Positions 30,072-40,969 of a stretch of DNA of 64,000 nt are shown piece after piece. The stretch is taken from NCBI GenBank assembly GCA_029953675.1, contig JAMWBK010000004.1, forward strand, positions 62,001 to 126,000. Direction: 5' to 3'. A program made the position numbers and the translations under genes. The notes beneath the pieces are model-generated. The model was not told the origin of the DNA. It saw nothing but the letters and a program-made list of their open reading frames with translations, and ran no database searches. Position 1 is the first letter of the stretch. Every line of letters begins with the position of its first letter. The stretch comes from Rhodosorus marinus (taxonomy: Eukaryota; Rhodophyta; Stylonematophyceae; Stylonematales; Stylonemataceae).

Positions 30072-31264
30072 GGGCAGCAATCTGACCGATGTACGCCCAG
30101 CCTGTTGCCGATCTGGTCAGTCCATGCGACCTCGTCCAAACCCGAGCTAAAAATGGTTCAATCCGGTTGCACTTAAGTGCGACTGAGTCAATGTCTACAT
30201 TTAGACTTACGCTTTGTCCGTCTATTAGACCGGGTACAAAAGCAGAAGGTTACTAGTCCGTTCTCTTTTCGAAAGAAGAACTCTTGGTGGTTCCATATGC
30301 TGTTAGGGGTTTTCGCAGGCACTACAGGTTTGAATGGAATTCTACATGTCCGCGTTCTTACTCTCCAAACTTTGTGGACACGTGGTGGTTTTACGAACAT
30401 AGCCTGATGGTAACGTAGACCACCGGAGCTTCGGAGACGCTGTGAAAGCCGAGTCCTTCTGCCGTCCAGGGCGGGATCTCTTACATGCCTGCAGGAGGGC
30501 GTCGTGAAATTGTGGTTTGGGATTTTTGAGACATAAAGAGAGGCTCGCTGAGCGATTTTCGACAACAAAGAACCCTCTTTTCTCTATGGATCAGAGAAAG
30601 CTTAGAGATGCGGAGGGGTCAACCGCGCGGCCGTTTGCTACGGTTGCTTCTAGCAAGATGCTACGATGATGCTTTCCTGCTTCGATTTTTCGATAGAGCG
30701 CTGACTCAAACGAACGAATGGTTTAAAGGGGCAAATGGCCAAAACAACGAACGAAAGGTTTCAGTGGCGAATGGAGAGGTGGTTTTACGGCTGCTGCGCA
30801 TCGTGTCCCAAAAAGACGGTGAAGTCGATGTCGACAAAATGAATTTGTATAACCGACAAAATCAGGCATTTGACTTTTACGACTGTGTCTTGTCTGTACT
30901 TGTGTGCACTTTTCTTTTAGGTTCACTCTAGCTGGAGACTTTCTTGATGCTTGATGTATTACTCAGTGGTTGATTCAACAGTGGTTCTACTAGCAAATAA
31001 AACTTGTCATCCTGCCGAGAATTGAAACCGGTTCCTCTCTAACTTCCTATCGAAATGTCAGACGGGAAATACCCCGAGGGATCCAGCCCAGGGGATCACA
31101 AGTTTTTTCTGGTCAAAACCATGAAATTTCTGAGCTATTCTTTCCTTCACCACGATAGCACAATATAAAGCTGCTTTTTAACTCAACTAGAAGAATTTCA
31201 AGCAAACTTCTACCGCTACAGATTACGAATGTCTAACTTGCACTGTCTCCTCCAACTTGCACCG
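30072..31264. other. Mostly unassigned; B-like tail scrap and a doubtful ORF
   Basis: At about 30386-30412 the minus strand resembles an old B tail (CATAGCCTGATG next to GTGGTTTTAC). An open frame at 30608-30931 (+, 107 aa) has no recognisable domain; it includes CGAACGAATGGTTTAA, matching the A tail, but no flanking duplication is visible. I do not call a gene. Confidence 0.35.
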
Positions 31265-32400
31265 ATGGATTTACTAGTATAGCCTGAAGCGCTACGGAAG
31301 GCGTACGGAGGGCGGGAAAGGGAACTACTAGAACTAGGGAGAAAATTGTGCCAACTCCATCAAGCCTCGCGAGCATGTTGCTAGAATATCGAGAGAGCGG
31401 CATTTAACCGGCCCCAGATATTCAACAGCATGGTCAGTAAAACGTTTCGACAGCCACTCCAAGCTGCACTTTCCAGACGCCCAAAGCTTTCCACAATGAA
31501 AGGCTGGAACCTGTGAGAAAACGGCCTTCTGCACAAGGGAGACTGGCCAAGATCTCAGCATACAGTCGTTCCTTCAGTCGGCGAACTACAGAAGCTGCTG
31601 GCCGCCGGCGAGGAGAGGCTTCTGAGGGGAGATAGGTACTTGACACAGGGCAGGTGGTGGCGAGATGCACATATGCTGAGCGTCTGGCGGCAGGGGCCGA
31701 TACAGGAGATCTGCGATGCACTCGGGGCGGGGAGGGGGCGGGGGTAGCCGAAGCTCATCGGGGCAGACCCAATTCAATCTCAACCGTATCGCCAACCCTG
31801 GTCGATATTCGCTCAGGATGTAGCTCAGACGGGTGTGACGTTTCGTACGATGACCTCTCAATGGTCCACACGATTTACTTGTACCATAGGAGTCCCAGAT
31901 ATTCAGCAGTATGCGCAATAAAGTATTTCCGCAGCCACTCCAAGTTTAATTTTTCCAGATACCCAAAGCTTTCCACAAAAAAATTTCTGGAACCTGTGAG
32001 AACGGCCCTCTGCCGAGGAGAAACTGACCATGCAACGTGGTGGCGTGGTGGCAGAGGCGGACCGGGGCAGTTCCAATTCAACCTCAACCGTGTGGCCAAC
32101 CCTGATCAAATGTTCGCTCAAGATGTACATATCTCCTAGAAAACAAATATCGCCAGATAGCGACAATTAAACGGCGTAAGAGTACCAGATATTCAGCGTT
32201 AGGGTCAGTAGAATATTTCCCCAGCCACTCCGCGCGTGACTTTACCAAATGCCAAAGCTCTCCACAATGGAAGGCCTGAACCTGTGAGAACGGCCCTCTG
32301 CCTAGGGGTTACTAGCCATGCTCTCGGCATGGCTAGTAACCGTCGTTCCTTTAGTCGGCGAAATACAGAAGCTGCTGCCTCCACCATTCATTCAGAGGGG
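31265..32400 (-). mobile_element. Series of degraded family B relics
   Basis: At least three partial B-like 3' segments in the same orientation, roughly 31265-31885, 31890-32150 and 32180-32400. They contain variants of the B tail hairpin (TAGCCTGAAGCGCTACG), AAAGCTTTCCACAATG, CGTTCCTTCAGTCGGCGAA and GTTTCGTACGATGACCTCTC. All frames are broken. This may be an old head-to-tail array. Confidence 0.65.
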
Positions 32401-32455
32401 AGATATATGTAGTGCAATAAATTTTTTCATATTTGGATAAATTCTACATGTGTAG

Positions 32456-32700
32456 TCTTGGGGTCTAATAATAGAACTATCAAAAGAACGGCAGAATACA
32501 ATCTCAGTTGCTATGATCTGGACTTTACTAGGTTGCTATGATCTAACCTTCGTTCCAGGGTCTGGTCCCCGTTGCTCTAGGAATTCTTTATGCACATAGC
32601 CTACGGGGTCTAATAATAGAACTATCAGAAGAGCGGCAGGATACGATCTCAGTTGCCTATGATCTAACCTTCGTGGCAGGGCCCTGCCCAGCTACTCTGG
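32456..32700. repeat. Direct repeat pair, one copy with a B tail insertion
   Basis: GGGTCTAATAATAGAACTATC begins a ~100-bp segment near 32460 that recurs from about 32608. The second copy has an uninterrupted GTTGCCTATGATCTAACCTTCG, while the first has the 25-bp insertion event at 32507-32544. Confidence 0.75.
32507..32544 (-). mobile_element. Tail-only insertion of family B with 13-bp TSD
   Basis: GTTGCTATGATCT at 32507-32519 and 32532-32544 flanks the 12 bp GGACTTTACTAG, the B tail read on the minus strand. The neighbouring direct repeat at about 32655-32675 provides the empty site. Confidence 0.85.
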
Positions 32701-32853
32701 ACTGGACTTTACTGGACTTTACTAGCATAGCCTGAAGCGCTACGCAAGGCGTGAAGATGAACTAATAACTAGGGAGGGAAGCATGCAACCCCAGGCGCCG
32801 ATGGCGCTTTTTACTAGCATAGCCTGAAGCGCTACGCAAGGGGTGAAGATGAA

Positions 32854-35532
32854 CTAATAACTAGGGAGGGAAGTATGCAACCCCAGGCGCCGATGGCGCG
32901 CCTCGGAAAGCATGTCGCTGGAATATCGCCAAAGGGAGACACTTAAACGCCTCAACAGCGCCAAATATTCAGTAGGATGCTCAGCAAAACATTTCCGCAA
33001 CCACTCTAAACCCGACTTATCCACGTGACCAAAGCTTTCCACAATGAATGGCTGGAACCGGTGAGAGCGACCCTCAGCGCAAGGCAGACTGGCCATGCTC
33101 TCAGCATACCGTCGTTCCTTAACTCTTCGAAGGGCTGAAGCCGCGGCCCCCCGGCGGCGGGCGGCTGCGGTGAGGTGGGCGCTGGCCACGGGGCAGGTAA
33201 TCGCAAGGTCCACATATGTTGAGCGTCTGGCAGCAGCGTCGGAGACGAGGAGATCGGCTATACAACGGGGCGGTGCAGAGTCCGAGATTGATCGAACGAA
33301 TGGTTTAATCGGAGGCTGAAAAAAAAAACCCCCGAGGGGAAAAAAAGACTAAGCGCGGCGAAGTACTCGCGCCTCCAACATCAAAGCGGCATTCATGCGC
33401 CACAGCAGGAAACTTAAACGGGTAAACAACGAGATTGATCTGGGCAGTTCCGACTCAACCTCAACCGTATGCCCTATCCGAGTCAAAAATTCGCTGAGGA
33501 TGTACTTGAGGCGAGTGTGACGCCTCGTACGGAGACCTCGCAATAGTCCGCAGGAACCCAGGAAGTGGTAGCCACAAGCGTCAATCCGGCTCTCACATCC
33601 CTGACAGAAAGACGGCCGATTAGAGTGCCACGGAGCCTGTGGCAAACCGAGATAGATCCGTGCGGCAGAACGGAACTGGAAAGCATCGAGACGATGACTC
33701 AATGACGACGGTAGAGTGGTTAACCACAAGTGCGAGAGGTGGCCTCCCATGCCGCGGAGACGAGCGTCAGTGGTAGGCGGCGTGAGAGGAGAATTGAGCA
33801 TGACTGTGTGAGCGGCACTGTGTTGGCCCCAGGTGAGGCTATGTTGAATCACATCAGTGCGGGAGCTCCACAATCGGCTCAAACCCGGGTAGTCTGCAAC
33901 AGGAAACCCGGGGCTAGCATCTCCGTCATCGGCAAGAACTCGGTCGAGGGGACAATCCTCAATCGCTTCAGCTCGTCCCCATAACAGCTCCCTCCAGGAA
34001 CGAAAGCGGGACCGATTTGCGTCCGGCACGGCGTTGCACCTGCTGAACGCGTGTTGAAGACCATCATAAATTGTCAAAAGCGTGGGCGGCAGGGTCACTG
34101 GATCCTCGTTGGTCAAAGCTCGAGCCAAGAGGCAGGCACTTCGCATCTGGAAGGTCACCAACGTTCGCAGCGCGGTAGCCCAGGAGGGAACCGCCGCTGG
34201 CGAGCATACCAGCCCACGGTCTGCGACGCCGAATCCCCCTAATCGCAACGGTAGAGCGATCTGTGCACGGATAAAGTCCCTGTCGGGAGCAGCTTCAAGA
34301 TCGAGGGGCTCATCCAAGAGCGTTCCCCAGTGTTGCAGGGTCATTTCGTCGGCTTTAGCCGCGATCCACGAGCCCCAAGCTGGAGGCAGGCTGCGCAACC
34401 AGTAGTTGAGTCTGGGACCGGCACAAAAGCGGGAAAGCAAGCAGGCCAATTGCAGCATGCTGTCGGGTAGGTGCTCAATGGCGTCGGTGAGTTGCTTGTG
34501 CCGTGCCAAAACTCGCTCGCAGGATGCTTGGACAAAGTTGTCAGTCCCCAATCCGACGCCGTGGTGTTCGAAACCTTCACGTTCGCTGATTAGTCGCAGA
34601 GTGGGTGGCAGAGAGTTCAGCGACACGTCCCTCGCGGGGAGAAAGCGACATTTTTCTGTTTCCACAGTCAAACCGACGCGACGTGCAATCGCTTCGATCG
34701 CGGTCAGTCCCCTAGCCAGGGTGTCAGGGGTGCCCAGCAATGTTACGTCATCGTGGTACGCGCAGATTCGAAGATCCGAGACCTCAGTCGAAAGACGTAA
34801 AAGTACGAGCTGTAGGGCACAGGCATGAAGAAGAGGTCCGCAAGGGTCGCCTTGTTGGACGCCAGTATGTGCTTGAAAAACAGTGCCCTCCGTTGTCAAG
34901 TAGGGGAGGCTCTCCCCTCCGTAAATACCCGATAGAAACGGCCACGCCTCCGGAAACACCCGTCGGAGCACCTCTAGCGCATGCGTCCGCGACACGCTGT
35001 TGAATGCGTTCCGGAAATCAACCACCAAGACTCCCCACTCCGGCCTACTGGCGCGTTCTAGCTCGATCCCATGGGTGATCAGTTCGCAAACCCCAGAAAA
35101 TCCCACCCCTACTTGCAAGGGCGCCATAAAAGCTGTGACGCGCTGGCGGAGGCGCTGGCATAGCCACCTCCCGGCTAACTTGCGTAGGCTCTCCACCATC
35201 CCGATCGGCCGGAAACGCGGGTGGGCCGGCTGGTGGTCAGGTTTCGTGAGCAAGCAAAGCTGTGCCCGCCGGAGATGTTCCCATAGCGCAGACGCACCCG
35301 ATACGCCCTGGAACAACTTGTTAAGGATCCTGAGAAGCGAGCCTCCTTCCAAAGAAATCCACCGCCGGAGCCAACTCCGAAAACGCGTACGCAAAATGCC
35401 CCAGTCTACGCCCTCCTTCAGGACATAAGACTGTTGATCCATAGGCTGCGACCTCGCAGCCGTGCCTGGAGCGCTAATCGTGATTCTCCCCATTCCCCCA
35501 CAATTACACCCACAACTCGCCATCCAAAACAA
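32854..35532 (-). pseudogene. Family B ORF2 (RT + zinc finger + REL endonuclease), longest copy, split by an A insertion
   Basis: Reverse transcriptase motifs in order: LLTKPDHQPAHPRFRPIGM, VVDFRNAFNSVSR, GVQQGDPCGPLLHACALQ and the active site YHDD followed by VTLLGTPDTLARG. Then come the thumb region, the zinc finger FCQGC...YHFLGSC, the 137-bp A insertion that breaks the frame in the linker before the endonuclease, and finally the rest of the endonuclease to TAG at 32854-32856. The first ~45 residues (FWMASCGCNCGG...) may not belong to B. It is about 40-45 per cent similar in layout to A ORF2 by eye. Confidence 0.85.
33284..33440 (-). mobile_element. 137-bp family A 3' end inserted in family B, 10-bp TSD
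   Basis: GAGATTGATC at 33284-33293 and 33431-33440 flanks the A 3' UTR plus the last ~75 coding bases. It shows that A was active after this B copy landed. Slight overlap of A sequence with the TSD suggests microhomology at the 5' junction. Confidence 0.9.
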
Positions 35533-35916
35533 ACCAGAAACTAAACTTGTGTGAAACCTTTACTCGAATCGACACGTTTCTACTTTTAGAAACGCAGTAT
35601 TATGGTTTATTCGAAGTTTATTTGATGCTATTTGTGTGTTTATTGTTTGATGGGATCTAATTTTAGAAACCAGTACATCGGATGAACGGAATCTAAGAAA
35701 GCGAGGTTTTTGTCGCTTCTAGAGAACTCTAGTTCACTCGAGGTGAGGTTGGGTTTGTTGGCAGGGATTTGGGTGGTCGAATTTGAAGGGACGTGACGCG
35801 GACGAGGTTAAAATGGAGTATGGTGAATTGCATGTACAACGAGCTGATGAAAAGTAATGAAAAGACAACGGTTTCAGTGTTTTTTTAAGGTGTGGCGGGG
35901 GGAGGATTTGCCCCCG

Positions 35917-35965
35917 TGATGTGGTTAACGAACGAATGGTTTAATCGGAGGCTGATGTGGTTAAC
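35917..35965 (-). mobile_element. Tail-only insertion of family A with 13-bp TSD
   Basis: TGATGTGGTTAAC at 35917-35929 and 35953-35965 flanks 23 bp (35930-35952) made only of the A 3' end (GAACGAATGGTTTAATCGG...). The other two D copies have single, uninterrupted sites at about 40131-40145 and 54283-54297. Confidence 0.9.
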
Positions 35966-36055
35966 AGGGTCTTCCATGTCGATAAACGTCGCTTTGCTGA
36001 CATTAGCATAAGATGAACGGAGTCCTTGTCAAGACTAAAACTGATACTGGTGAAA

Positions 36056-36225
36056 TATTTGAATCGGAAACTCAAAGAAAAACCCCGAGGGCAAAAAAAA
36101 GAGGAAAAAACTAAGGAAGATCGCACGCCTCCAACATCGAACGGACGAACATCGAAGCAGCGTTCAGCAAGAAACTAACGGGCCCAAAGCCAACGAGAAT
36201 CAACGGATATTGAATGAATTGGTTT
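36056..36225 (-). mobile_element. Old family A-like 3' end
   Basis: Recognisable parts: GAATCGGAAACTCAAAGAAAAACCCCGAGGGC (3' UTR palindrome region), GCACGCCTCCAACATCGAA and AAAGCCAACGAGAATCAACGG. It is well diverged from young A. ATATTTGAA/ATATTGAA at its two ends may be a decayed TSD, and D copy 2 has a single GGATATTTTGAA at the matching place. Confidence 0.6.
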
Positions 36226-37087
36226 AAGATACTAAGGTTGCAAGCGGAAGAGGAATTTTTTTTTGACTGCTATTTTTTCCATAAATCACGTTGCCGCGGA
36301 GCTCTGTGCCAGTTTCCGAACTAGCGGAAAGGGCTACTCTCTAGTTTCCAAACTAAGAGGGGCCTCGTCTTCTTCTTCCTTGAGTGCGTGCGCAATGCGT
36401 CATTCGCTTCGGATCAGCCCAATCATCAAACGTGTGAGGGAGGCCGCCAGAACCTGAGGTTCGTGAACCTCGAAACTTCTCCAACTTTTGATGACAACAA
36501 ATCTTTCAGCGGAGATCCCCTGACGATCCAAGCTCCCGCCTTTCAACTGCACCTCACCAGCGCCCTTTCTTAGTACACTCCACTGAGCACTGAAACCATT
36601 CTATCCTTCTGGATGTTTCCTTCCCGGGCAGTTCCATTTGACCAGTGAACAACGCTGGGCATTTCTTGGTAGGTATATAGGCGCTTACATGACGCCTTCG
36701 TATCTGCTCTAGTGGTGAATTTCTCCAAAGTAGTGTCCCCAAAACCGGTTAGCAGATTTATGGAGTGCATAAAAAACCATCCCAACACCACTCAGCTCTA
36801 TTCTTAGAATTTCCGCGATACACCCAGCAATCAACCCCAGTATTCTGCGCGGTCACCTTCGATCGGACATGAGTCCTCGTCAAGCTATGCACATCGTGTC
36901 TCACATTTGCAACCGAATCCAATAGAGGGGCATTTTCATGGTCTGATTGCTAGCTAAGTGCCCCGTCCAGCGGTCTGAAAGTTCCAACTGCTGGTCATTT
37001 CCAGCGCTATGATTAGTCTCCCAAAGATCATGCGTTTCGTCTAATCGGTGCCCTCGACTCTACCCTTGGATATGACGACACGAAGAT

Positions 37088-37098
37088 TATAAGAAGCC
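37088..37098 (+). promoter_or_regulatory. TATA-like element of the repeat-D small ORF, copy 1
   Basis: TATAAGAAGCC, 89 nt before the ATG at 37177; identical to the motif before the unrelated secreted-protein gene. Confidence 0.4.
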
Positions 37099-37176
37099 CA
37101 ACTCGGTGGTTGAGATCTACCTTAGGGCTGCCAGTATCTAAGAAACGATCAAGTAAGCATTGAGCCCGAAAGAAAG

Positions 37177-37368
37177 ATGGATTACAACTCTAGCTGCAGT
37201 GAGGGAAGATATGAAAAGCTGGACATGGCAATGAGCGTGTCATCAGATCGAAGCTTGGCGGCAGAGAAGAGTATAGATTCAAAGTCGACGAAAAGAAGAT
37301 GGACGAAGAACCAGTCGTGCTTAAAATGGCTTTGGATTGAACCCAATCCGTACAAGAGCTTGTTATAG
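37177..37368 (+). CDS. 63-aa conserved small ORF of repeat D, copy 1
   Basis: Begins MDYNSSCSEGRYEKLDM and ends WLWIEPNPYKSLL. It has an acidic start, a Ser-rich middle, a Lys/Arg stretch (KSTKRRWTK) and a Trp-rich C-terminus. The same ORF, same length class, is open in copies 2 and 3, while the sequence upstream in D is frame-broken. No family recognised. It could be a small gene, or the last exon of a longer one. Confidence 0.45.
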   Translation: MDYNSSCSEGRYEKLDMAMSVSSDRSLAAEKSIDSKSTKRRWTKNQSCLKWLWIEPNPYKSLL

Positions 37369-37396
37369 TTTATGAATTGTATTTAGTGGTCGTTTG

Positions 37397-37422
37397 GTGG
37401 TGGTAATTTTACTAGTGGTGGT
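37397..37422 (-). mobile_element. Possible tail-only B insertion in a TGG tract
   Basis: GTGGTGGT flanks AATTTTACTA (37405-37414), which resembles a B tail. The flanks are part of a simple repeat, so the duplication could be chance. The matching place in D copies 2 and 3 lacks these bases. Confidence 0.35.
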
Positions 37423-37545
37423 TTCACTGTTGTTTTTGGTTTTGCTATCATAGCGTTAAGCGGGTATACGATCTCGTTTAGATACCCTGAAACAATTCAA
37501 CAGAGTGCGGCGAGGCTCCTTACGCCCGCCCGAGTCTCTTACGAT

Positions 37546-38204
37546 GAGTAATCTTTCGTTGGGCGAGCATTAAGTGCTCCACTGAGCGAAGCAGGGACTG
37601 TTTCGATCTATGTACAGTCCAGTCTCGCTAGGCGATGCCTTGGCTCCTCTAGCCATCAAGAATAGCTGGACTCGAGAGTAAGAAAAAGTTCTTAATCCAA
37701 ACGAAACCATGATGATCGAACGCTCCTCCCCTCATTGTGTAATGACGTGTAGAGGAATGCAATACCAGTTGCCTATCGCTTAAATATCGTCGTAGGGCCC
37801 TGATCCCGGCGCTCTAGGGTTCGTTCGTAAAGCCACTGCTAGCGCTGCTAGTCTGACACTCATGAAAGGGAAAAACTGCCTCTATTTCCCCCTCGCTTTC
37901 GTTCCTCCCTCCCTCCATCAATCCATCCAGTTAGCACTACGCCTTGGGTAGCCCCTAAGTCTATGTGATCAGGACCTCCGTCCCCTCAGTCGTGTTGGAT
38001 CCTCAGATGTAACCACGTTGCTGTCGAGAAATGAACTACAGTCAGTCCTGGATCTCTGGAATAAACGAGTTTATTGGATGGATAGGCAGAGACTAAAAAC
38101 CCAGCCGCCGGGAAAACAAGACTACTGGAGGTAAAGATCACGGCCCTGATCTGTAAACGTGGAAAATTCGACACAATAATTTCCACAGTCAACTCTTTGG
38201 TGGT
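37546..38204. other. Unassigned stretch
   Basis: No gene recognised. Contains GCCTATCGCTTAAATATCG...GGGCCCTGATC, loosely similar to the direct-repeat pair at 32.5 kb. Confidence 0.35.
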
Positions 38205-38335
38205 ATTCTAGAACATGCTCGCCGAGGCGCTCCAACGCCGCCTGGGCTTACATGCTCTTCCCCCTAGTCCCTAGTTTCGTTTTCCGTCTTGTGCGTAGCG
38301 CATCAGGCGATGTTCGTAAAACTGCCACTCCAGAG
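38205..38335 (+). mobile_element. Old family B-type 3' end
   Basis: GAACATGCTCGCCGAGGCGCTCCAACGCCGCCTGGG matches the young B sequence encoding SDMLSEARHRRLG, followed by a diverged hairpin (GCGTAGCGCATCAGGCGATG) and a GTAAAACTGCC tail in place of GTAAAGTCC. Confidence 0.65.
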
Positions 38336-39615
38336 CCGTCGAAGGCATATCAAGTGGACTGATGCCTTAGCCTGATCACATCTGATCTAAAATAAGCTCC
38401 TACCGCGGAAAAGAACCCGTGTGAAGCAACTGTTAAGTCTGTTAGTAAACCACCACCACGCCCGTTGTCAAAGAGTTTGGGTTCATCCCGAACGCAACAG
38501 TCGAGGCCTAAAAAACATTTCTACGTCCTTTAATTCACAAGCTTCGGAGAGAGCGGGACCATCAGGTGACCATCAGCTGATGGTTCCTCCCTAATACAAG
38601 GGTTCGGTTCCAAAGTACTGCCTCGTGTCGTTCGATACGAACGGAGCTAGGCTGGGCCGGTGTTCACTGACAGAACCTGATTGTTCACCGTCAACAAAGT
38701 CATCCGGAGCGCCCATCATCAGCGGAATATTATTTTCTACGCCTTGTAAAACTCTGCGATCCACGAAAACTGCTCATTTTTGAGAGCTTGACGTCCTGAT
38801 TTCGGTTGCACTTCGTTTCCTTTACAATACACTTGTTGTAAATAACCATTTACTGGTGGTCAGAACTAATGTTAAGCTTAGCTGAGTAGGCTAACGTTCA
38901 GTTGAAGTCTATTCCGAGACAGAAACTGAGCCTCAATCAGGTTTCCATATGCACCTAAATGCTAGCTCTCACGGATAGAAATCGTAGCATCTCAAAGTAG
39001 CAGCCAAAAGAATAAATGTACACCTTCGAATATGTCCTCAAGAATGGGTTTCATGAGTTGGTCGCATGAGCTCATCTGAACGCCACAAAAGGGAGAAAAC
39101 CAGGAGGGGAGACCAAAAGTCTGAATACGTGCGTCAAAGCAACATTCAAACGCCATAACAGGGAACTCAAGTTTGGTAGCCTTGCGCTCATCGTCACAGG
39201 TTCCAATCGTTCTGTTGTCGCTTTCACAGATACGCGATCCCTTCTATAGAATTTCTTTGCTTTCACGTCTGCATTCGTCGGATAAACTATTGAAAACTTT
39301 TGTCTTCCCCTGGGCGCGGTTTCAGAGCGTGTGTAAACAAAACGACCTACCCTGAAGAGTACCGATTTAGGAGTTGACAAGCTCTCAAGTGGGCGGTTAT
39401 CGACATTTACTAGAGCTAGGCTATATCAAATTTCTCCAAGAGCTCTAAAAAGAGGATTCAAGTATTGGATCCGTGCGCCAACACAAGTCACGCAACTAGA
39501 TCGTATAAAGTCAACCTCCGACTGTCAAGTTCGGCGCTCAGATACCCTTCGCAAATTAAAAATAAAAACCAATACGTAGAAATTGTAATCAAGAAAATCC
39601 TCTCAGAAATACCCA
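38336..39615. other. Unassigned stretch of about 1.3 kb
   Basis: No coding, RNA or element signal that I can support. A GTAAA-(CCA)n word at about 38448 resembles tails of old B relics. Confidence 0.35.
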
Positions 39616-39643
39616 TATGTACCATTCGTTCGTTCGTATGTAC
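39616..39643 (+). mobile_element. Tail-only insertion of family A (14 bp) with 7-bp TSD
   Basis: TATGTAC at 39616-39622 and 39637-39643 flanks CATTCGTTCGTTCG, which is nothing but the A tail repeat. It is the shortest A-derived insert in the window. Confidence 0.7.
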
Positions 39644-40247
39644 AGTCAGGCCTATTTAAAGCGCTCCTCCCTTTCCGTTTTCATGTCTGTGTTATGAACT
39701 CGCCTCTGTAACGAAACTAGTAGAACCACCACAACCACCACCACTAAACTTGCGTCCAAACCGACCCAAAAACTAAACTTGTATTGAACTCCTTAACGGC
39801 ACGCTTCCATTTTTAGAAAAATATATTATGGTTTATTCGAAATTTACTTAACGCTTTTTGTATTTTAATGTTCTATAAGATCTAATTTTAGAAAATATGT
39901 GCTTAGGATTACGGATTTCAGAAGCGGCGGTTTTTGGTATTTTTTGGCGCTTTTAGGGACACGAGTTCGCTCGAGTTGAGGTTGGGTTTGTAGGCAGGGA
40001 CTGGGTTGTCATATTCGAGGGAAGGTGACACGGATGAGGTGCGTATGGAATATGGTGTCCAGCAAACTGTTGAAAATTAGTGAAAAGACGATTGTGTCAG
40101 TGGTTTTTTGAGAGGAACAGTCTGTCCCGGTGAGCTGGTTATCAGGATGTTCCATGTTGATAAACATCGCTTTGATGACATTAGTATAAAGTGATACTGA
40201 GGATATTTTGAAGACTAGTATGGATACTAAGTTAAGAAGCCCAGGAG

Positions 40248-40969
40248 ACGATAGCCAGCCTCCTAAGGCGATATACCCCTACAAGATGTTGACACAGGTT
40301 GCTCTTTGTTGACTGCAGCTTGCCATGAATCACGACGCGGCCGAGCGCTGGGTCGGGTTTCCATATGATCAGAAAGGGATACGATCTAGTTTCCAAACTA
40401 GAAGGACTTCCTTTTCTCCATTCTTCAATGTGTATGCAATGCGTCGTTCGCATTGGGTCAGTCTAATCATCAAACGTTTTGAGAGAGCCCAACAGAATCC
40501 GAGGTTCCTGGAAACTTCTCAAATCTGATAACAACAAGTCTTGAATTCGAAATCCTCTGACGATCCATGGTCCCACCTCTCAACTGCACCTTACCTGCGC
40601 CCTTTCTTACGATAGCCAGCCTCCTAAGGCGATATACCCCTACAACATGTTGACACAGGTTGCTCTTTGTTGACTGCAGCTTGCCACGAATCACGACGCG
40701 GCCGAGCGCTGGGTCGGGTTTCCATATGATCAGAAAGGGATACGATCTAGTTTCCAAACTAGAAGGACTTCCTTTTCTCCATTCTTCAATGTGTATGCAA
40801 TGCGTCGTTCGCATTGGGTCAGTCTAATCATCAAACGTTTTGAGAGAGCCCAACAGAATCCGAGGTTCCTGGAAACTTCTCAAATTTGATAACAACAAGT
40901 CTTGAATTCGAAATCCTCTGACGATCCATGGTCCCACCTCTCAACTGCACCTTACCTGCGCCCTTTCTT
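40248..40969. repeat. 361-bp tandem duplication inside repeat D copy 2
   Basis: 40248-40608 and 40609-40969 are almost identical; both start ACGATAGCCAGCCTCC and end CCTTTCTTA. D copies 1 and 3 have one unit, so the duplication is private to this copy and recent. Confidence 0.9.

Larger units (their letters stand above)
32697..35532 (-). mobile_element. Longest family B copy, fused head-to-tail to a 110-bp B 3' end
   Basis: The large copy (35532-32808) ends in a tail GGCTATGCTAGTAAAAA that abuts a second B fragment starting at GCGCCATCGG (32807), which itself ends in tandem GTAAAGTCCA repeats at 32697-32720. The large copy is interrupted by a 137-bp family A fragment (33294-33430). Its 5' end joins repeat D copy 1 near 35530. 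Confidence 0.85.
35533..37545 (+). repeat. Dispersed repeat D, copy 1
   Basis: Aligns over its length with 39725-42040 and, 5'-truncated, with 54103-55770. Landmarks: ACTAAACTTGTGT start, CGAGGTGAGGTTGGGTTTG, GATAAACGTCGCTTTG, a broken coding-like middle, TATAAGAAGCC, the 63-aa ORF, TTTAGTGGT/GGTGGT tract, then GCGGCGAGGC...CCGAGTCTC. Internal insertions are a 23-bp A tail (35930) and an old A relic (36056). Confidence 0.65.

Noticed and set aside
30709..30726. CGAACGAATGGTTTAA as another tail-only A insertion
   Set aside because: No flanking duplication could be found on either side.
30608..30931. 107-aa ORF as a gene
   Set aside because: No domain, no signal peptide, no conserved copy; it is short enough to be open by chance.
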